The translations under genes were made by a program, and so were the position numbers. Of a stretch of 55,758 nucleotides of DNA, positions 17,156 through 25,936 are shown piece by piece; within the stretch, counting starts at the first letter, position 1; each line of letters opens with the position of its first letter. The stretch spans positions 1 through 55,758 of the forward strand of contig NZ_VDBO01000022.1 in the NCBI RefSeq assembly GCF_005930355.1. The letters run 5' to 3'. The stretch is from Paenibacillus sinopodophylli (GTDB taxonomy: Bacteria; Bacillota; Bacilli; Paenibacillales; Paenibacillaceae). The notes under the pieces were generated by a model. It saw only the letters and a list, made by a program, of their open reading frames with translations. It searched no databases and was not told the origin of the DNA.

Positions 17156-17905
17156 TTAAACCTCCTGATCCGCTGCATCGGAATCCTGTTTGCCCCATAA
17201 AGAAATCACAAATTGCGGATAAATTTTGTACAATAGCTTTTTCACACTTGATCGTAAAATGTGCAGTTCTTCATCAGATGGCTCTGTCATTTGCTTTAAT
17301 TTCTGCTGCGTCTCCAGCCTAAAGCCCGTGTGTTCCTTCACAGAGTCAACACTTATTCCTGGCGACACTTGTGCCAGTTGAAGCCGACCAGATTCACCTG
17401 TCGGCTCAAGTACAGCAATAGGTGTAAACACCCCTTCCAGCTCTCCTATACGATAAACATTTGCTTCGGATCTGGATGTACTACTAATAAAATCAAGCTT
17501 TTCCGTAAAGCCTTTGCGGGTATGATCCGTCTTAAACAGAAACAAGCGCCTGCAGACAAAAGACACTACCGCCGAACCTGCACCACCTGGCATCCGGACC
17601 TTTGGGAGGTTATAGTCGCCAATAACATGAAGATTCAGGCTGCCATAGGCATCGATTTGAGCGCCGCTTAAGAAAAAAACGTCCACTCCTCCACGCTGCA
17701 AAAAATCAAAAAACTCTTTAGTACCTTCAAACGGCCAATCGGCCTGCCCGATGATATATATACAGGCGCGAGGCGCATGACTTTCACGTGCAAGCAAAGC
17801 AGCTGCTGCTGGAATAGGAGAATTATTGCCTACAGCCACAGTTTCTCCGTCCCGGATACGACGAGCAAGTGTACAAATAAGTAATTCATCTGCGCTGAAC
17901 GGCAT
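17156..17905 (-). CDS. CoA-transferase family I-like beta subunit lacking the usual catalytic Glu
   Basis: This 249-residue protein resembles the glutaconate CoA-transferase/IpdB-type beta subunit: VAVGNNSPIPAAAALLA, GAQIDAYGSLNLHVIGDY, RMPGGAGSAVVSF and the C-terminal TGFRLE segment. In glutaconate CoA-transferase the nucleophilic Glu sits in a VESG motif after the second strand. Here the matching stretch reads CIYIIGQADW, with Ile at that position. IpdAB, a ring-cleaving hydrolase of steroid breakdown with the same fold, also lacks that Glu, so this pair may be a hydrolase or C-C bond enzyme instead of a transferase. I prefer ATG 17905 (GAGGAGAGG 5 nt upstream) over 17959. It overlaps the alpha gene by 20 nt. 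Confidence 0.82.
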   Translation of the reverse strand: MPFSADELLICTLARRIRDGETVAVGNNSPIPAAAALLARESHAPRACIYIIGQADWPFEGTKEFFDFLQRGGVDVFFLSGAQIDAYGSLNLHVIGDYNLPKVRMPGGAGSAVVSFVCRRLFLFKTDHTRKGFTEKLDFISSTSRSEANVYRIGELEGVFTPIAVLEPTGESGRLQLAQVSPGISVDSVKEHTGFRLETQQKLKQMTEPSDEELHILRSSVKKLLYKIYPQFVISLWGKQDSDAADQEV

Positions 17906-18710
17906 ATGAATCCTCTCCTCCCTCGAACACATACGACTGAAGATACGCTTGATATTCATCTTGCCTCACTGCCGAACAGTATTGTCGCATATGCTCATCA
18001 TCAATGGCATAGTAACCAGAGCAGCCAGTCGGCAAGGCGCCGTTCGGAGCATGTACAATCGATGTCACGTAAGCGGATGGGATAAACGAGCCTTTGTCAC
18101 GTCTTAATGCTTGGGGAGCTACAATTTCCTCCACAGAGACGATGACCTGCTTCGAAGCTTGTGCCAGAAGCCGATTGTTATGGGCGCTAGAGGTGATAAT
18201 GTTGCCGTTCCAATCCGCTTGATAGGCATGGAAAATAGCCGTATCAGGCACAATAGCCGGTACAATTGCAATGTTCTCTTTAACATCATAGGGATTGGCT
18301 ATAACATGAAAGTCATCCCTTATACGCATATAATCCGTACCGATCATGCCCCTGACCGGCATAAACGGAACCCCGCTTGCTCCTGCCTGAAGTCCTGCCG
18401 CGATAGTCGGACAGGCGTGCTCGATCGTCTGGATTTCGGCTTGCTCCAACCGTTTTCTGAATTGTGGAGCAAAGCCGTACTCGCCAAGCGATATTTGTGA
18501 AAATTCAATGGTCTTTACCACGTCTGTGCCGATGAGCAACTCAGCGTTAAATGCTGCTGCGCCTGCAAAGATCACATGGAGCTCTTTCCTCCCTTCGCGA
18601 ATAAGCTCCCTGATGATTGCCATCGGAGACATATCCATGTGACCAGATATGCCAAGCTTCTCACCATCTCTAATGAGCTTTGCTGCTTCCTTTAGCGAAA
18701 TAAAAGTCAT
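17886..18710 (-). CDS. CoA-transferase family I-like alpha subunit
   Basis: This 274-residue partner of the beta subunit has typical features: SLKEAAKLIRDGEKLGISG, HVIFAGAAAFNAELLIG, LGEYGFAPQFRKRLEQ and GLQAGASGVPFMPVRGMIG. E97 (QTIEHACPTI) is at about the position of the catalytic Glu reported for IpdA-type hydrolases, which is suggestive only. ATG 18710 follows the ATPase stop by about 20 nt with a GGAAGGA site; an upstream TTG at 18749 overlaps the ATPase gene. The two subunits would form a heteromer acting on an acyl-CoA made from the imported substrate. Confidence 0.82.
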   Translation of the reverse strand: MTFISLKEAAKLIRDGEKLGISGHMDMSPMAIIRELIREGRKELHVIFAGAAAFNAELLIGTDVVKTIEFSQISLGEYGFAPQFRKRLEQAEIQTIEHACPTIAAGLQAGASGVPFMPVRGMIGTDYMRIRDDFHVIANPYDVKENIAIVPAIVPDTAIFHAYQADWNGNIITSSAHNNRLLAQASKQVIVSVEEIVAPQALRRDKGSFIPSAYVTSIVHAPNGALPTGCSGYYAIDDEHMRQYCSAVRQDEYQAYLQSYVFEGGEDSYAVQRR

Positions 18711-18730
18711 TACTGATTTCGCATCCTTCC

Positions 18731-20755
18731 TTAAGCTGGATAATGGCAAGCTGCCAAATGTCCTGGCCCGATTCGCTGCAAAGCTGGCTCAATCTTCTTG
18801 CAAAGATCGGTCGCCGCTGTGCATCGCGTATGAAATCGGCAGCCCGTAGGTGGATTAGCCGGAGAAGGCATCTCTCCTTGCAGCGGCAAAAACGTTTTTC
18901 GACGTGTAGGATCAGGCAATGGAATTGCAGCTAACAATGCTTTAGTGTAATGGTGAGCTGGATGTGCGAATAATTCATCTGTAGTTGCAATCTCGACCAG
19001 CTTTCCTAGATACATCACGCCGATTCGGTCCGAAATATGTCTGACGATATTGAGCCCGTGCGCGATAAACAGATACGATAGATCAAGCTGACCCTGAAGC
19101 TCCTGCATCAAATTGACAATTTGCGATTGTACCGACACATCCAGCGCAGATACGGCTTCATCTGCAACGATAAACTTCGGCTTCAGTGCGATTGCCCTCG
19201 CAATGCTGATGCGCTGACGTTGACCACCGGAGAACTCATGCGGCAATCGGTCATAGGCAGCTGGATTGAGACCGACAAGCTCCATTACCTCCACTACCTT
19301 TTGCCGCTTTGCTTGACCTTTCAGCGATTCATGTACCCATAAGGGCTCACCAATAATATCCCCAACCTTCCAACGCGGATTAATCGAACCGTAAGGATCT
19401 TGAAAGACAAACTGAATGTCACGCCTAGAACTTTTCCATTCCCCCGCCGGTGCTCTCAGAACATCTTTGCCTTCGAACAGCACTTGACCGCTGGTTGCTT
19501 GCTCCAGCTGTAGCAGCACACGTCCAAGTGTGGATTTACCACAGCCGGATTCGCCTACAAGTCCGAATGTTTCCCCTTTTCCAATCTGAAAAGAAACATC
19601 GTCAACGGCATGTATGAGCTTTTTGTTTTGTTTAAACAAGCCCTGCTCAATTGAAAAATATTTCTTTATAGCTCTGACCTCAAGAAGTGGCAGTCGCTGC
19701 TTCTGTTCGTGTTCAAAGCTCGCAGCTATGGCCCGATCCGCTGCGATTATTCGTTTGGGTTCCACTTGCTGCTGGGGCTCATGCAGCAGCTTCTCGATAT
19801 TCCAGCAGGCAGCTTCACGTCCACTCTGACTTACAAGCTCAGGCTCCTCAGACCGACAGCGATCCGTCGCATAGGCACAGCGAGGATGAAAACGACAGCC
19901 TGTTGGGAGCTCCGACAAGCTCGGAATTGAACCGTTAATCGTAAAAAGCTTCTCCGTGCGGTCACTGTCCATCGTTACGACCGATTGTAATAATCCGCTT
20001 GTGTAAGGATGAAACGGCTGCTCGAATAGTTCATGAACAGCCGCTTGTTCTATTACCTTACCCGCATACATAACGACAATTCGGTCTGCGATCTCAGCTG
20101 CGATGCCAAGATCATGTGTAATAAACAGAATCGACATGTTGAACTCATCTCTGATTTCCTTAAGCAGGTTAAGAATTTGTGCTTGAATCGTAACATCGAG
20201 TGCGGTTGTTGGCTCATCTGCAATAAGCAACTCAGGCTCACAAGCGAGTGCGATCGCAATCATTGCCCGCTGTCGCATACCGCCAGATAGCTCATACGGG
20301 TATTGCTTCATCCGTACCTCAGGCTCGGGTATTCCTACTCTTTGCAGTAACGTAATTGCTTGTTCGCGCGCAGCGGGTTTAGTCAGATTGGTATGCCTGA
20401 TGAGCACCTCAACAATCTGATCACCAATGGTAAATACCGGATCAAGCGCTGACATCGGCTCTTGAAATATCATTGCTATCTTTTTGCCACGAAGCACACT
20501 TATCTCTTGTTTGGTCAAAGTAACCAAGCTTACTCCACTAAGCTCAATATCACCATGTGTAATTTTACCGCTGTTGAAATCAATAAGCCTCATGATCGAT
20601 AATGAGGTTATCGTCTTTCCACTTCCTGACTCACCAATCATACATACGATTTCACCGCTATTTATGCGCAAATTAACTTTATCGATGACATTGATGGCAT
20701 TTCCATGCTTATAGAAATCAACCGATAATTCTTTTACTTCCAGCAAGGGCTTCAT
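18731..20755 (-). CDS. ABC importer ATPase, fused D-F type (Gsi/Dpp/Opp family)
   Basis: This 674-residue protein joins two ABC ATPase domains that are normally separate in oligopeptide importers, as in the glutathione importer protein GsiA. First domain: Walker A GESGSGKT near residue 42, signature ELSGGMRQR, Walker B LLIADEPT. Second domain: GESGCGKST, FSGGQRQR, FIVADEAVS. Each is followed by the oligopeptide-transporter C-terminal Cys motif (GCRFHPRCAYATDRC and GCRFHTRCTAATDLC). It powers uptake by the two permeases and lipoprotein encoded just upstream. Order in the operon is binding protein, permease, permease, ATPase. Confidence 0.92.
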   Translation of the reverse strand: MKPLLEVKELSVDFYKHGNAINVIDKVNLRINSGEIVCMIGESGSGKTITSLSIMRLIDFNSGKITHGDIELSGVSLVTLTKQEISVLRGKKIAMIFQEPMSALDPVFTIGDQIVEVLIRHTNLTKPAAREQAITLLQRVGIPEPEVRMKQYPYELSGGMRQRAMIAIALACEPELLIADEPTTALDVTIQAQILNLLKEIRDEFNMSILFITHDLGIAAEIADRIVVMYAGKVIEQAAVHELFEQPFHPYTSGLLQSVVTMDSDRTEKLFTINGSIPSLSELPTGCRFHPRCAYATDRCRSEEPELVSQSGREAACWNIEKLLHEPQQQVEPKRIIAADRAIAASFEHEQKQRLPLLEVRAIKKYFSIEQGLFKQNKKLIHAVDDVSFQIGKGETFGLVGESGCGKSTLGRVLLQLEQATSGQVLFEGKDVLRAPAGEWKSSRRDIQFVFQDPYGSINPRWKVGDIIGEPLWVHESLKGQAKRQKVVEVMELVGLNPAAYDRLPHEFSGGQRQRISIARAIALKPKFIVADEAVSALDVSVQSQIVNLMQELQGQLDLSYLFIAHGLNIVRHISDRIGVMYLGKLVEIATTDELFAHPAHHYTKALLAAIPLPDPTRRKTFLPLQGEMPSPANPPTGCRFHTRCTAATDLCKKIEPALQRIGPGHLAACHYPA

Positions 20756-20781
20756 TTATGCCCCTCCTCTCCAAAAGAGTA

Positions 20782-21663
20782 CTAGCTGTTCCGCGGATCC
20801 AATCGGTTGCGCAGCTCATCCCCAATTAAATTCACCGAAACAACCAGACACGTAATCGCAAGGCCCGGAAAAGTTGCAATCCACCAAGCTATCGTCATGT
20901 AGCTCCGTCCCTGCGACAGCAAATAACCCCAATCGGGTATTTCGCTAATCTCACCAAGCCCAAGAAAGCTTAATGCAGAGCTTATCAAAATAGAGAATCC
21001 AATGCCCGTCGTCATCATAACTAGCATTGGTGACAAGCAGTTAGGCAATATATGACGCAGCATGATCTCTCTATTAGGAGTCCCGATAGCGCGAGCTGCG
21101 TCGATAAACTGCCGGCTTTTCACTGCTATCACTTGGCCTCGCATAACTCTCGCATAACCTGGAATAACAGCTACACTAATGGCTAGAATGATCGTTAGCG
21201 GCCCTGAGCCGAGCGCAACCGAGATGGCTAGGGCAAGCAATATACCTGGAATAGACATCACAACGTCAATCAACCGCATAAAAAACGTATCTAACCATCT
21301 GCCATGGTAGCCTGCAAGCAAGCCGCATAATGCTCCCGCTAAACCGCCGATAAGTACAGAACCAATACCGGTTAGCAAAGACTGACGACTACCGTATACG
21401 AGCAATGTAAATACATCTCTTCCAAACTGATCCGTCCCCAGCAAATAAGCTGCGCTAGGAGGTTGTAAAATATGGTTCACATTCATATCAAGAGGAGAAT
21501 AAGGCGCGATCCACTCAGGAAAAATCGCGCACGCCACGATAAATACAATAATCAGCGAGGCAGAAAGCATAATCAACCTCGTCCCGGATAGCTTAAATCC
21601 GTATCGAAACCTATATCTTCTCTGTGGCTGAGATATAGATACGGAGTCCGCTGACATTATCAT
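20782..21663 (-). CDS. ABC importer permease (DppC/GsiD type)
   Basis: This inner-membrane permease of about 293 residues has an N-terminal membrane segment (LIMLSASLIIVFIVACAIF), the OppC-type extracytoplasmic entry and five further segments. The EAA loop is readable (DAARAIGTPNREIMLRHILP). The longest frame begins at 21693, overlapping the upstream permease gene; ATG 21663 (or 21657) follows AAAGGAAAGAAG and is more likely. It forms the channel with the DppB-type partner. Confidence 0.9.
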   Translation of the reverse strand: MIMSADSVSISQPQRRYRFRYGFKLSGTRLIMLSASLIIVFIVACAIFPEWIAPYSPLDMNVNHILQPPSAAYLLGTDQFGRDVFTLLVYGSRQSLLTGIGSVLIGGLAGALCGLLAGYHGRWLDTFFMRLIDVVMSIPGILLALAISVALGSGPLTIILAISVAVIPGYARVMRGQVIAVKSRQFIDAARAIGTPNREIMLRHILPNCLSPMLVMMTTGIGFSILISSALSFLGLGEISEIPDWGYLLSQGRSYMTIAWWIATFPGLAITCLVVSVNLIGDELRNRLDPRNS

Positions 21664-21689
21664 CACTTCTTTCCTTTTACTCAAAGCAC

Positions 21690-22613
21690 TCAATGTTTAC
21701 TACGGATGCGCGGATCAATATAAGTGTATGAGATATCAACTAGCAGGTTAACGATAATATAAAAGATGGCTGCGATCAGAATCGCAGCCTGCACGAGAGG
21801 AATGTCCTTTTGCATAATCGCTTCTACGACAACTCTTCCAATGCCCTGCCTTGAAAATACGGTCTCAGTCACAACAGCTCCAGACAATAGCTCGCCTGCA
21901 ACAATGCCAATCATCGTAACGGTAGGAATTAAAGCATTTCTTAACACATGTTTACACAATACAAGTTTCTCCGGCAGCCCCTTTGCTCGCAGCGTAACGA
22001 CGAATTGTTCATTCAACACCTCAAGAACACTGTTGCGCACCAGTCTCGACAGAGAACCGGCTGAGGCAATTCCTAAACAGCAAGCAGGGAGAATAAGCTG
22101 CCGGAGACTTCCGTTCCCTATCGCTGGTAGCCATTGGAGATGGACAGAGAAAATAAGAATCAACAATATACCCAGCCAAAAAGTCGGCATTGAAATGCTG
22201 AATAAAGATATCATTCTAACCACATAATCAATCGCCTTGTTTTGATAAACAGCCGATAACACGCCGAGCACCATTCCCAAGATTACAGCTATGGCTATGC
22301 TAGCCCCAGCTAATGACAATGTAGCTGGGAGTTGGGCTAGAAGCTGATCAATGACCGGCTTCTTAGTAATAAATGATTCACCCAAATCCCCTTTCAGAAA
22401 ACCTCTCATGTAATCAAAATACTGGACGAGCAGCGACTTGTTTAGACCGAGGCTTTCATTCAAATTTTGTAACGTTTCTGGGGTTGCATTGGGTCCTAGC
22501 ATCATCTCGGCAGGATTGCCCGGTAAAACGTTCAGAATAAAAAACACTAGTGTTACAGAAGCAAGCACGACCATAATTGAAACTAGCAGCCTGCGTATGA
22601 CAAACATGAACAT
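21690..22613 (-). CDS. ABC importer permease (DppB/GsiC type)
   Basis: This membrane permease of about 307 residues opens with the conserved DppB N-terminus (FVIRRLLVSIMVVLASVTLVF, then LPGNPAEMM). The EAA motif is LRAKGLPEKLVLCKHVLRNA. The longest frame starts at 22646 inside the binding-protein gene; ATG 22613 with GGTG 7 nt upstream is more likely, after the preceding stop at 22631. It pairs with the DppC-type permease. Confidence 0.9.
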   Translation of the reverse strand: MFMFVIRRLLVSIMVVLASVTLVFFILNVLPGNPAEMMLGPNATPETLQNLNESLGLNKSLLVQYFDYMRGFLKGDLGESFITKKPVIDQLLAQLPATLSLAGASIAIAVILGMVLGVLSAVYQNKAIDYVVRMISLFSISMPTFWLGILLILIFSVHLQWLPAIGNGSLRQLILPACCLGIASAGSLSRLVRNSVLEVLNEQFVVTLRAKGLPEKLVLCKHVLRNALIPTVTMIGIVAGELLSGAVVTETVFSRQGIGRVVVEAIMQKDIPLVQAAILIAAIFYIIVNLLVDISYTYIDPRIRSKH

Positions 22614-22630
22614 AGCGGGACACCAACTTC

Positions 22631-24271
22631 TTATTTTTGTAGCCATGCATCATAAAATAATGGGAACCCATGAATGTCGAAACTTAAATCCTTTAACGCC
22701 TTGGTTGAGGCAACAGTATACGGAAACACATAAACGGGTATAGAATATACGTTATCAAATATACGGTGCTGAATTTGACTGTAGATCGCTTTTCTATTCT
22801 CGACGTCCAGCTCTGAATTGCCTTGCCTAAGCAAGTTCTGCAGCTCATCATCCTGGATCGGATCGAAACTGTTAGGCACCCAAGGGTTAAGGGCAAGCCT
22901 TGCCACATCTGGATCAGCCCCGTACTTGCTATTCATATTCAAATCAAAATCCCCGATCTTCAGTCGTTCCATATAAGCGCCCAGTGCTAGTGATGTAATT
23001 TTCAACTCTATCCCATTTTGACGCCACTGATTTTGAACCAACGCCATAACGTCCATTCTTTTTTCTCGATTAGCATAGAAATCAATCATTTCAACAGTGA
23101 GGCGTTTGCCTCCCTTTTCCCGGATACCATCGGAGCCTTTTACCCATCCGAGCGCATCCAGTTGGTCCGCAGCGGCAGCTGGATCGGATGTCCACTTAGA
23201 CTCCAGAGAAGCATCATAACCAAACAAGGATGGCGAGAGCGAAGAATATGCTCTCTGATGAGTACCCAAATAAATCGTTTTTACAATCGTATCCAGATCC
23301 AAAGATGTGCGAAGTGCCTCACGCAGTTTTAGATCATTAAGAGGAGCTTTTTGTACATTCAATGCAATCGCAGCGTTGAACCCGAGAGGCTCAGCCTCCT
23401 GAAGCTGAAAGTTTTTATCCTGTTGGAACGACAATATATTTTGCGGCGGAATAATGTCAGCCGCTTGAACATCTCCACTTTGCAACACACCTACACGCGT
23501 AGCTTCCTCGGTAATCACCTTCACAATAACCTTTTCTAAATAGGCAGGGCCCTTGTGCTTCGCATTTGCTGGAGGCCAGTTGTAATCTGGATTTCTCTCA
23601 AGCACATATTCTGTCCCAGCCGTAAAGGAAGCCAATTTAAAAGGACCAGTACCTATCGGATTATGGATGAATGCATCACCATACTTCTCCACAGCAGCAG
23701 GGGATACAATTCCCAAGTTTTCACCGGATAAGTTGCCTAGAAACGGTGCGAACGGCGTCTTAAAATTAATTTCTACTGTAAATTCGTCAAGAACCTCTGA
23801 TGACTCATAGGAGCCAATGTTATCAAATGCCGCGCCAGGAGCCTTCAGGTTCAGAATTCGATCGAAATTGAATTTCACTGCCTCTGCATTAAAGGACGTT
23901 CCATCATGAAATTTTACGTCTTTCCTTAATTTAAAGGTGTAGCTCTTGCCGTCCTCAGCTACCTCCCATGACTCTGCAAGCCACGGTGCAAATGTATGAT
24001 CCGGCAGTTCGACAATCAAGCTATCAAAAATATTTCTTTGGACCCGAGAGTTCTGAGGGCTCCCAGTTTGGTGAGGATCTAGAATATCGTTAACAATTGA
24101 AATACTTAATGCAAAGTTAAGTTCTCCACCTACCATAGGAGCAGCATCGTCTTTATGCTGTACTTCGGCACTGTTTACTGCCGAACTCGAATTTCCATTC
24201 TGGCATCCGGCTACCAATAAAAGTACAGATAAGGAAATTGTCATTAATGAGATCCATTTTTTAGTCATCAT
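22631..24271 (-). CDS. Extracytoplasmic solute-binding lipoprotein (SBP_bac_5 family)
   Basis: This 546-residue lipoprotein carries a signal sequence with the lipobox LVAGC and the family 5 binding-protein fold. Family blocks are LAESWEVAEDGKSYTFKLRKDVKFHDG (residues ~90-120), NPIGTGPFKL and LREALRTSLDLDTIVKTI. It captures the substrate outside the cell for the Gsi/Dpp-type importer. Families of this kind take peptides, glutathione, nickel chelates or other small organics; the neighbours point to an organosulfur ligand, which is inference. It ends just before the first permease. Confidence 0.92.
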   Translation of the reverse strand: MMTKKWISLMTISLSVLLLVAGCQNGNSSSAVNSAEVQHKDDAAPMVGGELNFALSISIVNDILDPHQTGSPQNSRVQRNIFDSLIVELPDHTFAPWLAESWEVAEDGKSYTFKLRKDVKFHDGTSFNAEAVKFNFDRILNLKAPGAAFDNIGSYESSEVLDEFTVEINFKTPFAPFLGNLSGENLGIVSPAAVEKYGDAFIHNPIGTGPFKLASFTAGTEYVLERNPDYNWPPANAKHKGPAYLEKVIVKVITEEATRVGVLQSGDVQAADIIPPQNILSFQQDKNFQLQEAEPLGFNAAIALNVQKAPLNDLKLREALRTSLDLDTIVKTIYLGTHQRAYSSLSPSLFGYDASLESKWTSDPAAAADQLDALGWVKGSDGIREKGGKRLTVEMIDFYANREKRMDVMALVQNQWRQNGIELKITSLALGAYMERLKIGDFDLNMNSKYGADPDVARLALNPWVPNSFDPIQDDELQNLLRQGNSELDVENRKAIYSQIQHRIFDNVYSIPVYVFPYTVASTKALKDLSFDIHGFPLFYDAWLQK

Positions 24272-24316
24272 ACCTATTCACCATCCCGCTTCTAAACTAT
24301 TTTATCTTCGTTTTCA

Positions 24317-25648
24317 TTAGACACGCACATCGTGTTTCGTATAACGATTGACAGGAATATCAATACCTAAATGACCGCGAAGTGTGTCATGCTCATACTC
24401 CGTTCGAAACAGGTTTCTTTCCTGGAGAATGGGTACGACATGCTCTACAAAATCCTCGATTCCCGTCGGAACACCCTCGACACCGATCATAAAACCGTCT
24501 GCAGCCCCTTCTTCAAACCATTGCTGCATAACATCCGCTACCTGTTCAGCCGTGCCACAAAAAGTATTGCGTGGTGTAGCGAATGCAAGCGCAACTTGTC
24601 GCAAGGTCATGTTTTGCTCCTTAGCCATTTTTTTTATTGCAACTATAGTCCCCTTCGCACTATTTGCTCCTATTTCTCCCATATCAGGAAACGAAGAATC
24701 TAAATCATAAGCTGAGAAATCAAAATAACTGAACATCCGCCCTAATTCCATTAATGCATTCTCAATCGTCACGAGGCTCAGTTTTTCTTGGTATTTCTGC
24801 TCCGCTTCCGCTTCCGTGCGACCTATAATTGGGCTGATGCCTAGCAGGATGGACAATTCATCGGGTGAGCGACCGAAGTTGGCTACGCGCTGCTTCACGT
24901 CTTGATAATATTGCTTGGCTTTATCGATCGAGTCATTTATTACAAAGACAGCACTCGCATACTTCGCTGCAAAATTCCGACCGTCCTCCGATACACCTGC
25001 TTGAAAAATAACGCTTTGACCCTGGTTGGAACGAGCGATATTCAAAGGCCCTGTAACCGAGAAAAACTCTCCTTTATGATTGAGCGAATGCAGCTTTTCA
25101 TTGTCGAAGAAGACGCCAGATTGCTTGTCGCGAATGAATGCATCATCCTCCCAGGAATCCCATAACCCTTTTGTCACTTCTAAAAACTCGTTAGCCAATC
25201 GGTAGCGAACATCATGTGCCAGATGCTCAGTTCTTCCGAAATTTCCTGCCGTACCTTCAAGGGCAGTAGTAACCACATTAAAGCCCGCTCTTCCTCCGCT
25301 GATATGGTCAAGGGAAGCAAATTGCCTAGCTACGTTGAACGGCTCGGTATAGCTGACAGATACGGTTCCTACTAAGCCAATCTTCGAAGTAACTGCAGCT
25401 AGAGCGGATAAAACCGTCAGCGGCTCAAAACGATTTAAATGATGAGGAGTTGATTTAGGCGTAATATGAACGCTGTCCCCTACAAAAACGAAATCAAATT
25501 TCCCTGCCTCTGCGGCTTGTGCCTGTTTCTTATAAAAGCCAAAATTCACACCAGCATCGGTTACGGCATCGGGATGCTTCCAGTTATCCCCGCCTACTCC
25601 AACACCATGAAGTAAGCCTCCAAGCTTTAATTTTCTAGCTTTCGACAT
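24317..25648 (-). CDS. Flavin-dependent monooxygenase (NtaA/SnaA/DszA family)
   Basis: This 443-residue bacterial-luciferase-like enzyme of the subgroup that uses FMNH2 supplied by a separate reductase attacks C-N, C-S or sulfone substrates. Family blocks are KLGGLLHGVGVGGDNWKHPD, FDFVFVGDSVH, FEPLTVLSALAAVTSKIGL, GRAGFNVVTTALEGTAGNFG and FQAGVSEDGRNFAAKYASAVF. It is the first gene of the minus-strand operon, with GGGGG 7-8 nt before the ATG, and is divergent from the LysR gene. The flavin reductase partner is not in the window. The natural substrate is probably an organosulfur or chelate-like compound imported by the ABC system. Confidence 0.9.
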   Translation of the reverse strand: MSKARKLKLGGLLHGVGVGGDNWKHPDAVTDAGVNFGFYKKQAQAAEAGKFDFVFVGDSVHITPKSTPHHLNRFEPLTVLSALAAVTSKIGLVGTVSVSYTEPFNVARQFASLDHISGGRAGFNVVTTALEGTAGNFGRTEHLAHDVRYRLANEFLEVTKGLWDSWEDDAFIRDKQSGVFFDNEKLHSLNHKGEFFSVTGPLNIARSNQGQSVIFQAGVSEDGRNFAAKYASAVFVINDSIDKAKQYYQDVKQRVANFGRSPDELSILLGISPIIGRTEAEAEQKYQEKLSLVTIENALMELGRMFSYFDFSAYDLDSSFPDMGEIGANSAKGTIVAIKKMAKEQNMTLRQVALAFATPRNTFCGTAEQVADVMQQWFEEGAADGFMIGVEGVPTGIEDFVEHVVPILQERNLFRTEYEHDTLRGHLGIDIPVNRYTKHDVRV

Positions 25649-25936
25649 TTTAATTCCCCCTAGCAGATTTTATATACGAGTATTCCGGTATGCAAACTAA
25701 ATCACAGCCCTTATCATACTTAAGCAAGCTATATTTGTAAAATCGTAAAATATGAACTATCAATTCAATAAACATGAATCACTTTAAAACTACATTTAAA
25801 AATCACAAGTATTCCAGTTGGATTAATAAAAACTAATTAATTTATATATACATAATGGCTATAATTTTGTAAAATCGAAAATTAAGAATCGATAATTCAG
25901 TTTTTATGAATTGAAAAGGATAGGAGGCATCACAAA
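25649..25936. promoter_or_regulatory. Divergent control region with a ~45-bp direct repeat
   Basis: TTTGTAAAATCGTAAAAT (25734-25751) recurs as TTTGTAAAATCGAAAAT (25866-25882), and similarity continues past each for about 28 bp to ATGAAT. The copies are 132 bp apart, one nearer each gene. Duplicated binding sites for the LysR regulator are the simplest reading. Standard -35/-10 boxes are not clear in the A/T-rich context. Confidence 0.5.
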
